Shown here in pieces: positions 17,421 to 25,319 of a stretch of 64,000 nt of DNA. Position numbers and translations under genes: made by a program. The stretch's first letter is position 1; the number at the start of each line of letters is the position of its first letter. Origin of the DNA: an uncultured Eubacteriales bacterium (lineage in GTDB: Bacteria > Bacillota > Clostridia > Oscillospirales > Acutalibacteraceae); contig CAKSFK010000006.1 in the NCBI GenBank assembly GCA_934454655.1, forward strand, positions 1 through 64,000, written 5' to 3'. The notes beneath the pieces are model-generated. The model had not been told where the DNA came from. It did not search any database and saw only the letters and a list, made by a program, of their open reading frames with translations.

Positions 17421-17654
17421 ATGAAAGAGCTTCTTGCAGCTATTGCTTCGGGGCTTGTTGAAGAACCCGATGCAGTAACCGTTACTGCTGACGAGCCGAA
17501 TGACGAAGGCGTTACCGTTTATCACCTGCACGTTGCGGAGAACGATATGGGCCGCGTTATAGGCAAGCAGGGCAGAATTGCCAAGGCAATACGCATTGTA
17601 ATGCGCGCCGCCGCTAACAGAGAAGGCGTAAAAGTATCGGTTGAGATAGACTGA
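17421..17654 (+). CDS. khpA: KH-domain RNA-binding protein KhpA
   Basis: A 77-residue single KH domain protein with the RNA-binding GxxG loop in VIGKQGRIAKAIR. In Gram-positive bacteria KhpA pairs with KhpB/Jag and influences cell division and small-RNA action. Its place between rpsP and rimM is the usual one. Start ATG with GTGAGG upstream; only 14 bases follow rpsP. Confidence 0.93.
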   Translation: MKELLAAIASGLVEEPDAVTVTADEPNDEGVTVYHLHVAENDMGRVIGKQGRIAKAIRIVMRAAANREGVKVSVEID

Positions 17655-17661
17655 TAATCGG

Positions 17662-17692
17662 CCGGACGGCTTTTGCGTCCGGTCATATTTTT
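17662..17692 (+). terminator. Hairpin between khpA and rimM
   Basis: CCGGACG (17662-17668) pairs with CGTCCGG (17676-17682), followed by CATATTTTTA. It resembles a weak or partial terminator that would lower expression of rimM-trmD relative to rpsP. No separate promoter for rimM is evident. Confidence 0.5.
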
Positions 17693-17707
17693 ATTTCGGA
17701 GGGAAAT

Positions 17708-18223
17708 ATGCTCAAACAATATCTTGAAGCCGGTAAAATTGTGGGAACACACGGCATACGCGGAGCGGTAAGGGTTCAGCCATGGAGCGATTCGGGCGAT
17801 TTTCTTACAGGCTTTAAGTCGTTTTTTCTCGACGGCGGCGGAGAAAAAAAACTTGACGTGTTAAAAGCACAGCCGCACGGCAATATTGTAATTATAACCT
17901 TTAAGGGTGTGCAGACCGTAGAACAGGCGGAAGCATACCGCGGCAGGGTGATATATATAAACCGCAACGATGTTTCCCTGCCCGAGGGCAGATATTTTGT
18001 TGACGACCTTATCGGCTGCCGCGTGCTTGACGCTGACGACGGGCGCGAATACGGCAGGGTTGCGGACGTTTCGGCAACGGGCGCCAACGACGTATGGCAT
18101 ATTGAAAAAGACGGTAAGGAATATTTAGTTCCCGTGATAGATGAGGTTGTGGTTTCGGTTGATGTAAGTGCCGAAAAAATTGTCATACGCCCTCTGAAAG
18201 GAATTTTTGACGATGAGGATTGA
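17708..18223 (+). CDS. rimM: Ribosome maturation factor RimM
   Basis: 16S processing factor that assists assembly of the 30S head and binds ribosomal protein S19. The 171 residues show the N-terminal RimM domain (VGTHGIRGAVRVQPWSD, then the loop YINRNDVSLPEGRYFVDDLIG) and the C-terminal PRC-barrel (GRVADVSATGANDVWHIEKDGKEYLVPVIDEVV). Start ATG after GGAGGG. It overlaps the start of trmD. Confidence 0.96.
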   Translation: MLKQYLEAGKIVGTHGIRGAVRVQPWSDSGDFLTGFKSFFLDGGGEKKLDVLKAQPHGNIVIITFKGVQTVEQAEAYRGRVIYINRNDVSLPEGRYFVDDLIGCRVLDADDGREYGRVADVSATGANDVWHIEKDGKEYLVPVIDEVVVSVDVSAEKIVIRPLKGIFDDED

Positions 18224-18947
18224 TATTCTTACCCTTTTCCCCGAAATGTGCGAAACGGTGATGAGCGAAAGTATTATAGGCAGGGCAAGAAAAGCCGGCA
18301 AGGTTGAAATTGTCTGCACAAATATACGTGATTTTTCGGGCAATAAACACAACAAGGTTGACGATATGCCCTACGGCGGCGGAATGGGAATGATAATGGC
18401 GGCAGACCCGATCTGCAACTGCTACAAAAGCCTTTACGGCGAAAACGAGCCCAAACCGCACCTTATATATATGTCACCTAAGGGTAAGACATTCACACAA
18501 AAGCGCGCGGCAGAGCTTTCGCGCCTTGACCGAATCGTTCTGCTTTGCGGACATTATGAAGGTGTTGACGAGCGCGTTATAGAGGAAATTGTTGACGAGG
18601 AAATATCTGTCGGCGATTATGTGTTGACGGGCGGCGAACTGCCCGCTCTCACCGTGGCGGACGCCGTTTGCAGAATGCTGCCGGGTGTTCTGTCTGATGA
18701 CACATGCTTTACGGAGGAAAGCCATTTTTCGGGCTTTCTTGAGTACCCGCAATATACAAGACCTTCGGTCTGGCACGGCAAGGAAGTACCTCCGGTTTTG
18801 CTTTCGGGCGACCACGCAAAGGTTGACGAATGGCGCAAAACACAGTCGGTTATTATAACAAAACAGCGCAGGCCGGACTTATTTGACGCGAACCGACTCA
18901 CCGATGCGGACAAAAAAATGCTGAAAAAACAGGGAATTGAGTTTTAA
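18213..18947 (+). CDS. trmD: tRNA (guanine-37-N1)-methyltransferase TrmD
   Basis: SAM-dependent SPOUT-class methyltransferase acting on G37 of tRNAs. Visible features: N-terminal IDILTLFPEM, the knot-region motifs YGGGMGMIM and LLCGHYEGVDERV, and DYVLTGGELPALTVADAVCR. A TTG in frame lies at 18207, but ATG 18213 gives the conserved start and has AAAGGA 10 bases upstream. It overlaps rimM by 11 bases. In many genomes rplS follows; here it does not, and the next gene is HPr with its own promoter. Confidence 0.96.
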   Translation: MRIDILTLFPEMCETVMSESIIGRARKAGKVEIVCTNIRDFSGNKHNKVDDMPYGGGMGMIMAADPICNCYKSLYGENEPKPHLIYMSPKGKTFTQKRAAELSRLDRIVLLCGHYEGVDERVIEEIVDEEISVGDYVLTGGELPALTVADAVCRMLPGVLSDDTCFTEESHFSGFLEYPQYTRPSVWHGKEVPPVLLSGDHAKVDEWRKTQSVIITKQRRPDLFDANRLTDADKKMLKKQGIEF

Positions 18948-19065
18948 AGCACGATAATCTGTGAAAAACTGAAAATAAATAGAAATAATCATATAAATTC
19001 TGCACAAATACAACATCACAAAAAAATAAATTGTTGGATAAATATTAGAACTTATTAACAAATTG

Positions 19066-19093
19066 TTGACGATTACATTAAATGTGGTATAAT
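19066..19093 (+). promoter_or_regulatory. Promoter of the HPr gene
   Basis: -35 TTGACG (19066-19071), 16-nt spacer, -10 TATAAT (19088-19093), with the HPr ATG 45 bases further on behind AAGGAGA. The rest of the 190-base gap after trmD (18948-19065) is AT-rich with no gene or clear terminator visible. Confidence 0.78.
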
Positions 19094-19137
19094 GATTGCA
19101 AGGATATTAAATGTCATTAACTTAAGGAGATATTACA

Positions 19138-19401
19138 ATGTGTGTTAAAGACGTAGTCATTCAAAACCAAGTGGGTCTGCATGCCCGTCCGGCAACTTTT
19201 TTTATTCAGAAAGCAAATGAGTATAAATCCTCCATTTGGGTTGAAAAGGATGAAAGAAAGGTTAACGCCAAGAGCCTTTTGGGCGTTTTGTCGCTCGGAA
19301 TAGTAGGCGGTACAACAATTAAGATTATTGTTGACGGTTCTGACGAAAAGGAAGCGCTTGACGGCTTGGTTGCGCTTGTTGAATCCGGTTTTGCCGATTA
19401 A
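19138..19401 (+). CDS. ptsH: HPr family phosphocarrier protein
   Basis: Phosphocarrier of the PTS. The 87 residues keep the active-site His15 in GLHARPA, phosphorylated by Enzyme I. They also keep the regulatory Ser46 in NAKSLLGVLSLG, the target of HPr kinase in Firmicutes catabolite repression. With both sites it is a full HPr rather than Crh. It stands alone with its own promoter and terminator; ptsI is not in this window. A PTS-type membrane protein is encoded 2.5 kb away on the other strand. Confidence 0.93.
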   Translation: MCVKDVVIQNQVGLHARPATFFIQKANEYKSSIWVEKDERKVNAKSLLGVLSLGIVGGTTIKIIVDGSDEKEALDGLVALVESGFAD

Positions 19402-19435
19402 TTGTCTTTAGGTATTACATTCTTATATTATTAAT

Positions 19436-19473
19436 AAAAAGTGCTGTGATTTTTTCACGGCACTTTTTATTAT
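19436..19473. terminator. Bidirectional terminator between HPr and pdxY
   Basis: A 14-bp stem AAAAAGTGCTGTGA (19436-19449) / TCACGGCACTTTTT (19455-19468) with one G-T wobble and a 5-base loop. A and T runs on both sides let it end transcripts of the convergent HPr (plus) and pdxY (minus) genes. Confidence 0.9.
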
Positions 19474-19492
19474 TTAAAAAAACAGTTTTGTT

Positions 19493-20332
19493 TTAAAGCT
19501 CCAGATACCTTATAAGCGACGGAAGCTGCGATTCAAAATTTACTCCCAGCCGCGCCTTTGTTCCGTTCTCCATGGTTTTCTTTATGCACGCACAGGTGAA
19601 GTTTGCCGCTATCTGTGCCGAAGCCTTTAAACTGCGCCCGTTCATAAGCGCCGCCGTAAGCGTGCTTGTAAAGACATCCCCCGTACCGTGGTACATCTTA
19701 TCCATACGCTCCGAAAACACATAAGACGTGCCGAGGCCGTCATAAACCGCCGCGCCTATCTTGCGGTCATCGAAATACACCCCGGTAAGCACGATTTCTG
19801 CGCCCGTTTTTAAATAGAGCCCGCACAGCAGACCGTTTATATACTCCTCTGTATACGGCCCGTTTTTAAATTCCGTTCCCAGCATAAGCGACGCCTCGGT
19901 TATGTTGGGCGTAATTATATCCGCCGCGGAGCAAAGCTTAAGCATATAATTCGGGTAATCCCGCGCAAAGCCCTTGTAAAGCTTTCCGTTGTCCGCCATA
20001 ACGGGGTCGGTTATAAGCAGTGTTTTGTCGTTACTTATAAGCCTTGCCGCCTCAAGCGCCAAATATATCTGCTCCCTTGAACATAAATACCCCGTATAAA
20101 CCGCGTCCGCCGTAATGCCCTCGCTCTTCCAGTGCCTTGCCACAGGCACAATATTGTCGGACAAATCTTTAAACGTATAATTTTCAAACCCGCCGGTGTG
20201 GGTTGACAGCACGGCTGTCGGTATTACGGCGGTTTCAACCCCGGCGGCGGAAATTATCGGCAATGCCACCGTAAGCGAACATCTGCCGAGGCACGAAATA
20301 TCATGTATTGCCGCTACCCTTTTCTGTTTCAA
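19493..20332 (-). CDS. pdxY: Pyridoxal/pyridoxamine kinase
   Basis: Ribokinase-superfamily enzyme that phosphorylates vitamin B6 vitamers for the PLP salvage pathway. The 279 residues begin with AAIHDISCLGRCSL, carry TDPVMADNGKLY and ITPNITEASLMLG in the middle, and the C-terminal anion-hole motif GTGDVFTSTLTAAL. The TTG start at 20332 directly follows the nth stop with AAAGGA upstream, so it is the last gene of the EIIC-nth-pdxY operon. Other sugar kinases of the fold are possible, but the SCLGRCS start is typical of the PdxY/PdxK group. Confidence 0.88.
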   Translation of the reverse strand: MKQKRVAAIHDISCLGRCSLTVALPIISAAGVETAVIPTAVLSTHTGGFENYTFKDLSDNIVPVARHWKSEGITADAVYTGYLCSREQIYLALEAARLISNDKTLLITDPVMADNGKLYKGFARDYPNYMLKLCSAADIITPNITEASLMLGTEFKNGPYTEEYINGLLCGLYLKTGAEIVLTGVYFDDRKIGAAVYDGLGTSYVFSERMDKMYHGTGDVFTSTLTAALMNGRSLKASAQIAANFTCACIKKTMENGTKARLGVNFESQLPSLIRYLEL

Positions 20333-20965
20333 TTAACCGTCATTCCTTTCGGGACATATGCCGCCGAGCGGACATTCGCCGCATTTGGGGTTTCGCGCGG
20401 TGCAGGTGTCCCTGCCGAACAAAACCGTTCTGTGGCAAAAATCGTTTGATTTTTCGGGCGGCAAAAGCTTACGCATTTCCTTTTCAACCGTGAGAGGATT
20501 TTTCGTGTTTACAAGATGAAGCCTGTTTGAAAGTCTTATAAAATGCGTGTCGGTAACAACGGCGGGCTTGCCGTATATATCGCCGCACACGAGATTTGCC
20601 GTCTTGCGTCCCACACCCGGCAGCTTTGTAAGCTCCTCTATGCTATCGGGTACTTTTCCGCCGTAATCCTCGCAAAGCTTTTCGGCAATTCCCGCAAGGT
20701 CCTTAGCCTTTGTTTTATAAAGCCCGCAGGTCTTTATAAGCTCCTCCACCTCGGATACATCGGCATTTTTCATACTTTCCGCGTCGGGGAAACGGTTAAA
20801 CAACGCCGGTGTTACAAGGTTAACGCGCTTGTCGGTACACTGCGCCGAAAGCCTTGTGGCAATAAGCAGCTGAAAAGCGTCGGTATATCTAAGGGAGCAT
20901 ATCGCTTCAGGGTAGACCTTTTCCAGAATTTCCACAGCCTTTTCGGCTCTTTCCTTTTTACGCAT
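20333..20965 (-). CDS. nth: Endonuclease III
   Basis: Bifunctional DNA glycosylase/AP lyase of base-excision repair, removing oxidised pyrimidines. It contains the helix-hairpin-helix LPGVGRKTANLV with the catalytic lysine (about residue 118), the catalytic aspartate in TDTHFIRL (about 136) and the C-terminal [4Fe-4S] motif CTARNPKCGECPLGGIC (C-x6-C-x2-C-x5-C). The frame opens at TTG 20977. ATG 20965 with GGAAG 5 bases upstream is preferred. It overlaps the upstream EIIC gene by 8 bases. Confidence 0.96.
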   Translation of the reverse strand: MRKKERAEKAVEILEKVYPEAICSLRYTDAFQLLIATRLSAQCTDKRVNLVTPALFNRFPDAESMKNADVSEVEELIKTCGLYKTKAKDLAGIAEKLCEDYGGKVPDSIEELTKLPGVGRKTANLVCGDIYGKPAVVTDTHFIRLSNRLHLVNTKNPLTVEKEMRKLLPPEKSNDFCHRTVLFGRDTCTARNPKCGECPLGGICPERNDG

Positions 20966-22007
20966 CGGCACTTCCAAGCTTAAGATCGCCCGGTTTTATG
21001 AGCTTAAGCTTACGCATCGCTTCGGAAATTCCGAGGCAAAGCACCGCGGGGAGAATGAAGTGCATAATTGCAATTTCAAGCACCGTTATCGCGGGGGTCA
21101 CGCCGGCGGCGGTCATACTGTCAAACACCATAAACTGACCCACAAGACCCGATGAGCCCATACCCGAGCCTACGGGGTTGCTTACCATTTTAAGCACCGC
21201 AGATGAAACAGGTCCCAAAACGGCGCTTGAAATAATTGAAGGCAGCCAGATAAGCGGATTTCTTATAATATTCGGCACCTGAAGCATTGAAGTACCCAGT
21301 CCCTGCGCTATAAGCCCGCCGACCTTGTTTTCACGGTAGCTTATTACCGCAAAGCCCACCATATTGCAGCAGCAGCCTATTGTCGCCGCACCTGCGGCAA
21401 GACCCGTTATACCCATTGAAATTCCGATTGCGGCGGAGGATATGGGCAGGGTCAGTATTATTCCCATAAGCACCGAAACCGCCATACCGCCGATTATGGG
21501 GCTGTTATCAACGTTTATGTTGACAAGCTGACCCACCCACTTCATAGCGTGGGATATGTAAGGACCAACAAAATACCCCGCGGCGGCACCCGTTAAAATA
21601 CAGCAGACGGGCGTTACAATTATTTCAACCCTTGTTTTACCCGAAACCAGCGCGCCGATTTCAATTGCAACATAAGCGGCTATAAAAGCGCCCAGCGGCT
21701 CACCCGGAGCACCTACTTTAAACGCCTCGACGGCAATGTTCGGGAAAGCGCCTATCATTCCCGCAACAGCCGCCGAAACGGTTGTAAGCGGAGAAGATTT
21801 AAGCTTGCACGCCGTGCCTACACCTATTCCCGCGCCGGTAATTGTTTTTGCAACATTTCCCATTGCGATTAAATACTCGCCGGCGATATTATCGCCGACA
21901 AGCTTGCCTATCTGGCAAATAATCGTGCCGATTAAAAGCGTTGAGAACAAACCGTATGCCATACCGGTAAGTCCGTCGATAAAAAGGCGGTTTAAATATT
22001 TTTTCAC
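20958..22007 (-). CDS. PTS_EIIC_2-type membrane transporter
   Basis: A membrane protein of about 349 residues with roughly eight to ten hydrophobic segments, resembling the PF13303 type of PTS Enzyme IIC. Recognisable segments are FIDGLTGMAYGLFSTLLIGTI at the N terminus and glycine-rich GNVAKTITGAGIGVGTA. No IIA or IIB domain is attached or nearby, so it may work as a vitamin or small-molecule transporter rather than a classical PTS. Co-transcription with pyridoxal kinase hints at B6-related transport; that is inference. The frame opens at 22031, but GTG 22007 (MKKYLNRLF) has GGGGAG 6 bases upstream and is preferred. Confidence 0.82.
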   Translation of the reverse strand: MKKYLNRLFIDGLTGMAYGLFSTLLIGTIICQIGKLVGDNIAGEYLIAMGNVAKTITGAGIGVGTACKLKSSPLTTVSAAVAGMIGAFPNIAVEAFKVGAPGEPLGAFIAAYVAIEIGALVSGKTRVEIIVTPVCCILTGAAAGYFVGPYISHAMKWVGQLVNINVDNSPIIGGMAVSVLMGIILTLPISSAAIGISMGITGLAAGAATIGCCCNMVGFAVISYRENKVGGLIAQGLGTSMLQVPNIIRNPLIWLPSIISSAVLGPVSSAVLKMVSNPVGSGMGSSGLVGQFMVFDSMTAAGVTPAITVLEIAIMHFILPAVLCLGISEAMRKLKLIKPGDLKLGSADA

Positions 22008-22041
22008 ACCGATCTCCCCCGAACAATTCAATAATATAATT

Positions 22042-22070
22042 ATTATACAAAAAAAAGTTAAAAATCACAA
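22042..22070 (-). promoter_or_regulatory. Promoter of the EIIC-nth-pdxY operon
   Basis: Minus strand: -35 TTGTGA (22065-22070), 17-nt T-rich spacer, -10 TATAAT (22042-22047), 35 bases before the GTG start. Confidence 0.7.
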
Positions 22071-22150
22071 TGGTGTATATAACGATTTTTACACCGCATA
22101 CTATTATTAATTTTAGCTATTAATTTTAGTCGGGCGGTGCAGTAAGCCGC

Positions 22151-22175
22151 GCCGTTTTTAAAAACGGCAGTTTTT
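22151..22175 (+). terminator. Terminator-like palindrome ahead of ldhA
   Basis: GCCGTTTTTAAAAACGGC (22151-22168) is a perfect 18-base palindrome followed by AG and five Ts. No plus-strand gene precedes it, so it may act as an attenuator in the ldhA leader. The remainder of the 180-base gap between EIIC and ldhA has no other gene. Confidence 0.5.
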
Positions 22176-22211
22176 CTTGATTGCTTTGCCCGGGCTTTGG
22201 GGGAAATACAA

Positions 22212-23192
22212 TTGAAAACAATAGCCTTTTTCGATACAAAATCATACGACCGCGCAAGCTTTATGCGCTACCGCGGCGAGGACTTTAATATCCGTTTTTT
22301 TGAAAACAAACTTAATTCCGACACCGTGAGTATGGCGGCGTGCTGTGACGGCGTGTGCGCCTTTGTAAACGACACGATAGACCGCGAGGTTATTGACAGG
22401 CTTGAGGAATACGGCGTGGGGATTATCGCGATGCGCTGTGCCGGATACAACAATGTTGACCTTAAGGCGGCGGCAGGGCGAGTAAGGATTGTGCGTGTAC
22501 CCGCCTATTCGCCGTATGCCGTTGCCGAGCACGGTATGGGGCTTATTTTAACCCTTAACCGCAAGATACACCGCGCCTATATAAGAACGCGCGACCACAA
22601 CTTTTCGCTTGAAGGGCTTATCGGCTTTGATATGCACGGAAAGACCGCGGGTATTATAGGTACGGGGAAAATAGGCAGGTGCTTTGCCGATATCTGCACA
22701 GGCTTCGGAATGAACATTTTGGGGTATGACCCGTTTGAAAGCCCGGAATTTGCGGGCAAATACACCGACCTTGACACTCTGCTGGCACAAAGCGACATAA
22801 TATCCCTGCACTGCCCGCTTACAAGGGAAAACCGACACCTTATAAACAGCGACACAATATCCAAAATGAAAACGGGCGCATATATTATAAACACCTCGCG
22901 CGGACAGCTTATTGACACGCCTGCCCTTATGGACGGATTGAAGTCGGGCAAGGTGGGTGCCGCCGGGCTTGATGTTTACGAAGAGGAAACCGACCTGTTC
23001 TTTGAGGACTTTTCGGAAGAAATAATAAGGGATGACATACTTTCCACCCTTATTTCAATGCCGAATGTTATTGTAACGTCGCACCAGGCGTTTTTAACCA
23101 AAGAGGCGCTTGACGCAATTGCCCGAACCACCGCAGATAACTTTAAGGACTATTTTGAAGGCAGAGAGCTTAAAAACGAAATAAGCGTATAA
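22212..23192 (+). CDS. ldhA: D-lactate dehydrogenase (D-2-hydroxyacid dehydrogenase)
   Basis: NAD-dependent reduction of pyruvate to D-lactate, a fermentative NADH sink. The Rossmann motif GIIGTGKIGRCFA is at about 147-159. The catalytic triad comprises Arg in NTSRGQLID, Glu in DVYEEETDLFFEDFS and His291 in TSHQAFLT. The ETDLFFEDFS and HQAFLTKEAL stretches match LdhA-type enzymes rather than vancomycin-type VanH. The frame opens at TTG 22197; the second TTG at 22212 (MKTIAFFDTKSYD) is chosen because a GGGGGA box lies 7 bases upstream. Related hydroxyacid substrates cannot be excluded. Confidence 0.9.
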   Translation: MKTIAFFDTKSYDRASFMRYRGEDFNIRFFENKLNSDTVSMAACCDGVCAFVNDTIDREVIDRLEEYGVGIIAMRCAGYNNVDLKAAAGRVRIVRVPAYSPYAVAEHGMGLILTLNRKIHRAYIRTRDHNFSLEGLIGFDMHGKTAGIIGTGKIGRCFADICTGFGMNILGYDPFESPEFAGKYTDLDTLLAQSDIISLHCPLTRENRHLINSDTISKMKTGAYIINTSRGQLIDTPALMDGLKSGKVGAAGLDVYEEETDLFFEDFSEEIIRDDILSTLISMPNVIVTSHQAFLTKEALDAIARTTADNFKDYFEGRELKNEISV

Positions 23193-23264
23193 TAAAACGG
23201 GTGCCTCACCCAAACGGGCTTGTTTTTATCTGCCCTATGTGGTATACTTTTTACGGTGATTACA

Positions 23265-23927
23265 ATGACAAAGGTATATATAGTGCGCCACTGCGAGGCA
23301 ATGGGTAACGTAATGCGGCTGTTTCAGGGAACAACCGATACCGACATTACCGAAACGGGTGCAAAACAGCTTGAGCACCTTAAAAAGCGCTTTGCCGATA
23401 TTAACATTGACAAGGTGTATACAAGCCCTCTGATACGCGCGAGAAAGACCGCGCTTGCCGTTATAGGTGACAGAAGCCTTTTCCCCATACCCGAGAAGGG
23501 ACTTATAGAGCTTGACGGCGGAATTGTTGAGGGCAAACCGTTTAAAGAAACCTTTGAGGCAATACCCGACCTTGCCGACGCTTGGGACAACCACCCAGAG
23601 GACTTTGCCCCCGAGGGCGGCGAGAAAATGCGCGACGCATACGAAAGAATATGGAACACCGTTAAGGGAATTGCCGCCGAAAACAGCGGCAAAACGGTTG
23701 TTTGTTCAACCCACGGGGGTGTAACACGCTGCCTTATGTGCCGCCTTTTAACGGGCGATATTAAAAATCTTTCTACCGTTCCGTGGAGCGATAACACGGC
23801 AGTGGCGCTTATTGAGTTTGACGAAAACCTTAAGCCCCGGCTTGTGTATTTCAACGATGTTTCTCACCTGCCTCAAGAGCTTATTCCGCGCCGCAGCCGC
23901 CTTTCGGCGTTTATGGGAAAGGAATAG
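23265..23927 (+). CDS. Histidine phosphatase family protein
   Basis: Phosphoglycerate mutase-like phosphatase. The N-terminal catalytic motif VRHCEAMGN (His9) and the C-terminal STHGGVTRCL (second His) are both present, with conserved arginine in SPLIRARKTA. The substrate is not predictable: the branch includes phosphosugar and nucleotide phosphatases. The frame opens at TTG 23220. ATG 23265 places the RHC motif at the usual distance from the N terminus. It is followed after three bases by ruvX, so they form an operon. Confidence 0.85.
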   Translation: MTKVYIVRHCEAMGNVMRLFQGTTDTDITETGAKQLEHLKKRFADINIDKVYTSPLIRARKTALAVIGDRSLFPIPEKGLIELDGGIVEGKPFKETFEAIPDLADAWDNHPEDFAPEGGEKMRDAYERIWNTVKGIAAENSGKTVVCSTHGGVTRCLMCRLLTGDIKNLSTVPWSDNTAVALIEFDENLKPRLVYFNDVSHLPQELIPRRSRLSAFMGKE

Positions 23928-23930
23928 CAT

Positions 23931-24353
23931 ATGGTTATAATGTCGGTCGATCTAGGAAAGGCACGCACGGGAATTGCCGTTTCGGACAGCGGAGAAAGCT
24001 TTGCGTTTCCAAAAAAGGTGATACGGGAATATTCGTCTCAAAGGCTGGTTGAAAAAATCAGCTCCGCCGCAAAGGAATATGCGGCAGAACTGATAGTTGT
24101 GGGGTATCCGAAAAATATGGACGGTTCCGCGGGGCAGAGAGCGGCCGAGTGTGCCGCAATCGCCGAGGAAATTAAAGCCGCAAGCCACACCGAAACCGTT
24201 TTGTGGGACGAACGCTGTACAACGATTTCAGCCCATACAGCGCTCAACTACACCGATACGCGGGGCAAAAAGCGCAAGGAAATTGTTGACGCGGTAGCCG
24301 CGGTAATAATTCTTGAGGATTATTTGAATTACAGAAAAAACAAGAAAATGTAA
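23931..24353 (+). CDS. ruvX: Holliday junction resolvase-like RuvX/YqgF
   Basis: RNase H-fold protein of 140 residues with SVDLGKARTGIAVSD (first catalytic Asp), VVGYPKNMDGSAGQRA and the C-terminal DAVAAVIILEDYL acidic segment. Family members act in 16S rRNA 5' end maturation (YqgF) and possibly recombination. The start is ATG 23931 after AAAGGA; a second in-frame ATG at 23940 is also possible. Confidence 0.93.
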   Translation: MVIMSVDLGKARTGIAVSDSGESFAFPKKVIREYSSQRLVEKISSAAKEYAAELIVVGYPKNMDGSAGQRAAECAAIAEEIKAASHTETVLWDERCTTISAHTALNYTDTRGKKRKEIVDAVAAVIILEDYLNYRKNKKM

Positions 24354-24454
24354 CACAGGATAGATATAGACAATACAATCGGGGTACAAGTCTAGTGTGA
24401 CAGGACTCGTTTTTTTAGTGCGGATTCGGATTATTTTCGTTTGCCTATACCCGC

Positions 24455-24480
24455 CCGAAACGGTGCAGTTTCGGATTTTT
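24455..24480 (+). terminator. Intrinsic terminator downstream of ruvX
   Basis: CCGAAAC (24455-24461) / GTTTCGG (24468-24474) has a 6-base loop and is followed by ATTTTT. A second, imperfect hairpin with a long T run lies just before it (about 24391-24417), so ruvX read-through is doubly blocked. Confidence 0.75.
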
Positions 24481-24481
24481 C

Positions 24482-25062
24482 AGGGTGTACGATAAAAATA
24501 TGGATAGGCTCCGCGAACAGCGCGAGTATATAGAGGTTCATATGAACAGCGCGCCGGAGCAGAAGAACTTTGTTGTTTTTTATCAGCCGAGGTACAACAT
24601 TGCAAACCACCGTCCCGACGGCTCGGAAGCACTTGTGCGCCGGTACAACCCGGAAACGGAAGAATATATGAAACCGGGATTATTTATGCCGCTCTTCACG
24701 AAAACGGCTCTAAATGCCTTATCGACGATTTCGGAACAGGATACTCATCCTACAATCTTCTCGAAGAGATTCCGATGGACGAAATAAAGCTTGACCGTTT
24801 TTTCATTGAGCGCGGAATTTCCGATAAGCGCGATGACATTATTCTTGAACACGTAATAAAGCTCGGCAAGTCGCTTAATATGAAAATAACCCAGGAAGGT
24901 GTGCAGACCGCCGAACAGCTTGAAAGAATAACGGGGTTCGGCTGTGGTGTGGTTCAGGGTTATTACTATTCAAAGCCCCTGCCGCTGAGCGACTTTATCC
25001 CGTTTATGGAGCAGGCTTCGCGCAACGGTTTCCCACTGAACAAATCGGAAAAACAGAATTAA
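24482..25062 (+). pseudogene. Degenerate GGDEF-EAL gene fragment
   Basis: Remnant of a cyclic-di-GMP phosphodiesterase-type protein. The first part (from 24485) begins with the linker after a GGDEF domain (YDKNMDRLREQR) and enters the EAL domain (VVFYQPRYNI, SEALVR, PGLFMPLF). At about 24690-24700 the reading frame shifts. The sequence then resumes in another frame at LHENGSKCLIDDFGTGYSS and runs to the natural end (ITQEGVQT, VVQGYYYSKPL). About 110 residues of the barrel are missing, and no GGDEF domain lies upstream: a terminator abuts the 5' edge. Metal-binding residues in the deleted part are absent, so no activity is expected. Confidence 0.88.
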
Positions 25063-25105
25063 TATGGAAAGACTCAAAAACCTAAATTCAGCCACATAAA
25101 GCCGA

Positions 25106-25144
25106 ACACCCAAACTGCCTTAAAAACGGCGGTTCGGGTGTTTT
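25106..25144 (+). terminator. Intrinsic terminator after the EAL remnant
   Basis: A 14-bp stem ACACCCAAACTGCC (25106-25119) / GGCGGTTCGGGTGT (25128-25141) with two G-U type pairs, followed by TTT. Probably the original terminator of the decayed EAL gene. Confidence 0.75.
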
Positions 25145-25200
25145 AAACGTCACTGTGCAAAAAAGGGCTCTATCCCAAATTTTGTGTAAACGCAGAAATG

Positions 25201-25293
25201 CGGTAAAAACAGAAATAAATATTTTACCGGCGGCAGCGGTGAATCCGCTGTCGCTGTATTAATAATATAGCACAGAAGCGGAAGGTAAGTCAA
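25201..25293 (-). promoter_or_regulatory. Promoter with two downstream stem-loops inside the IS remnant
   Basis: On the minus strand there is -35 TTGACT (25288-25293), 18-nt spacer and extended -10 TGC-TATATT (25264-25269). Immediately downstream are two stem-loops: CAGCGG/CCGCTG (25234-25250) and CGGTAAAA/TTTTACCG (25201-25229). No open reading frame follows before the IS end. It could be a small structured RNA or a promoter once serving an adjacent gene. Confidence 0.42.
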
Positions 25294-25319
25294 GGGCGGC
25301 GAAGCCGTACATTTACCCT

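Noticed and set aside
22151..22168. Operator for a regulator of ldhA
   Set aside because: The palindrome is followed by a T run, so a terminator/attenuator is the simpler reading; no regulator gene is adjacent.
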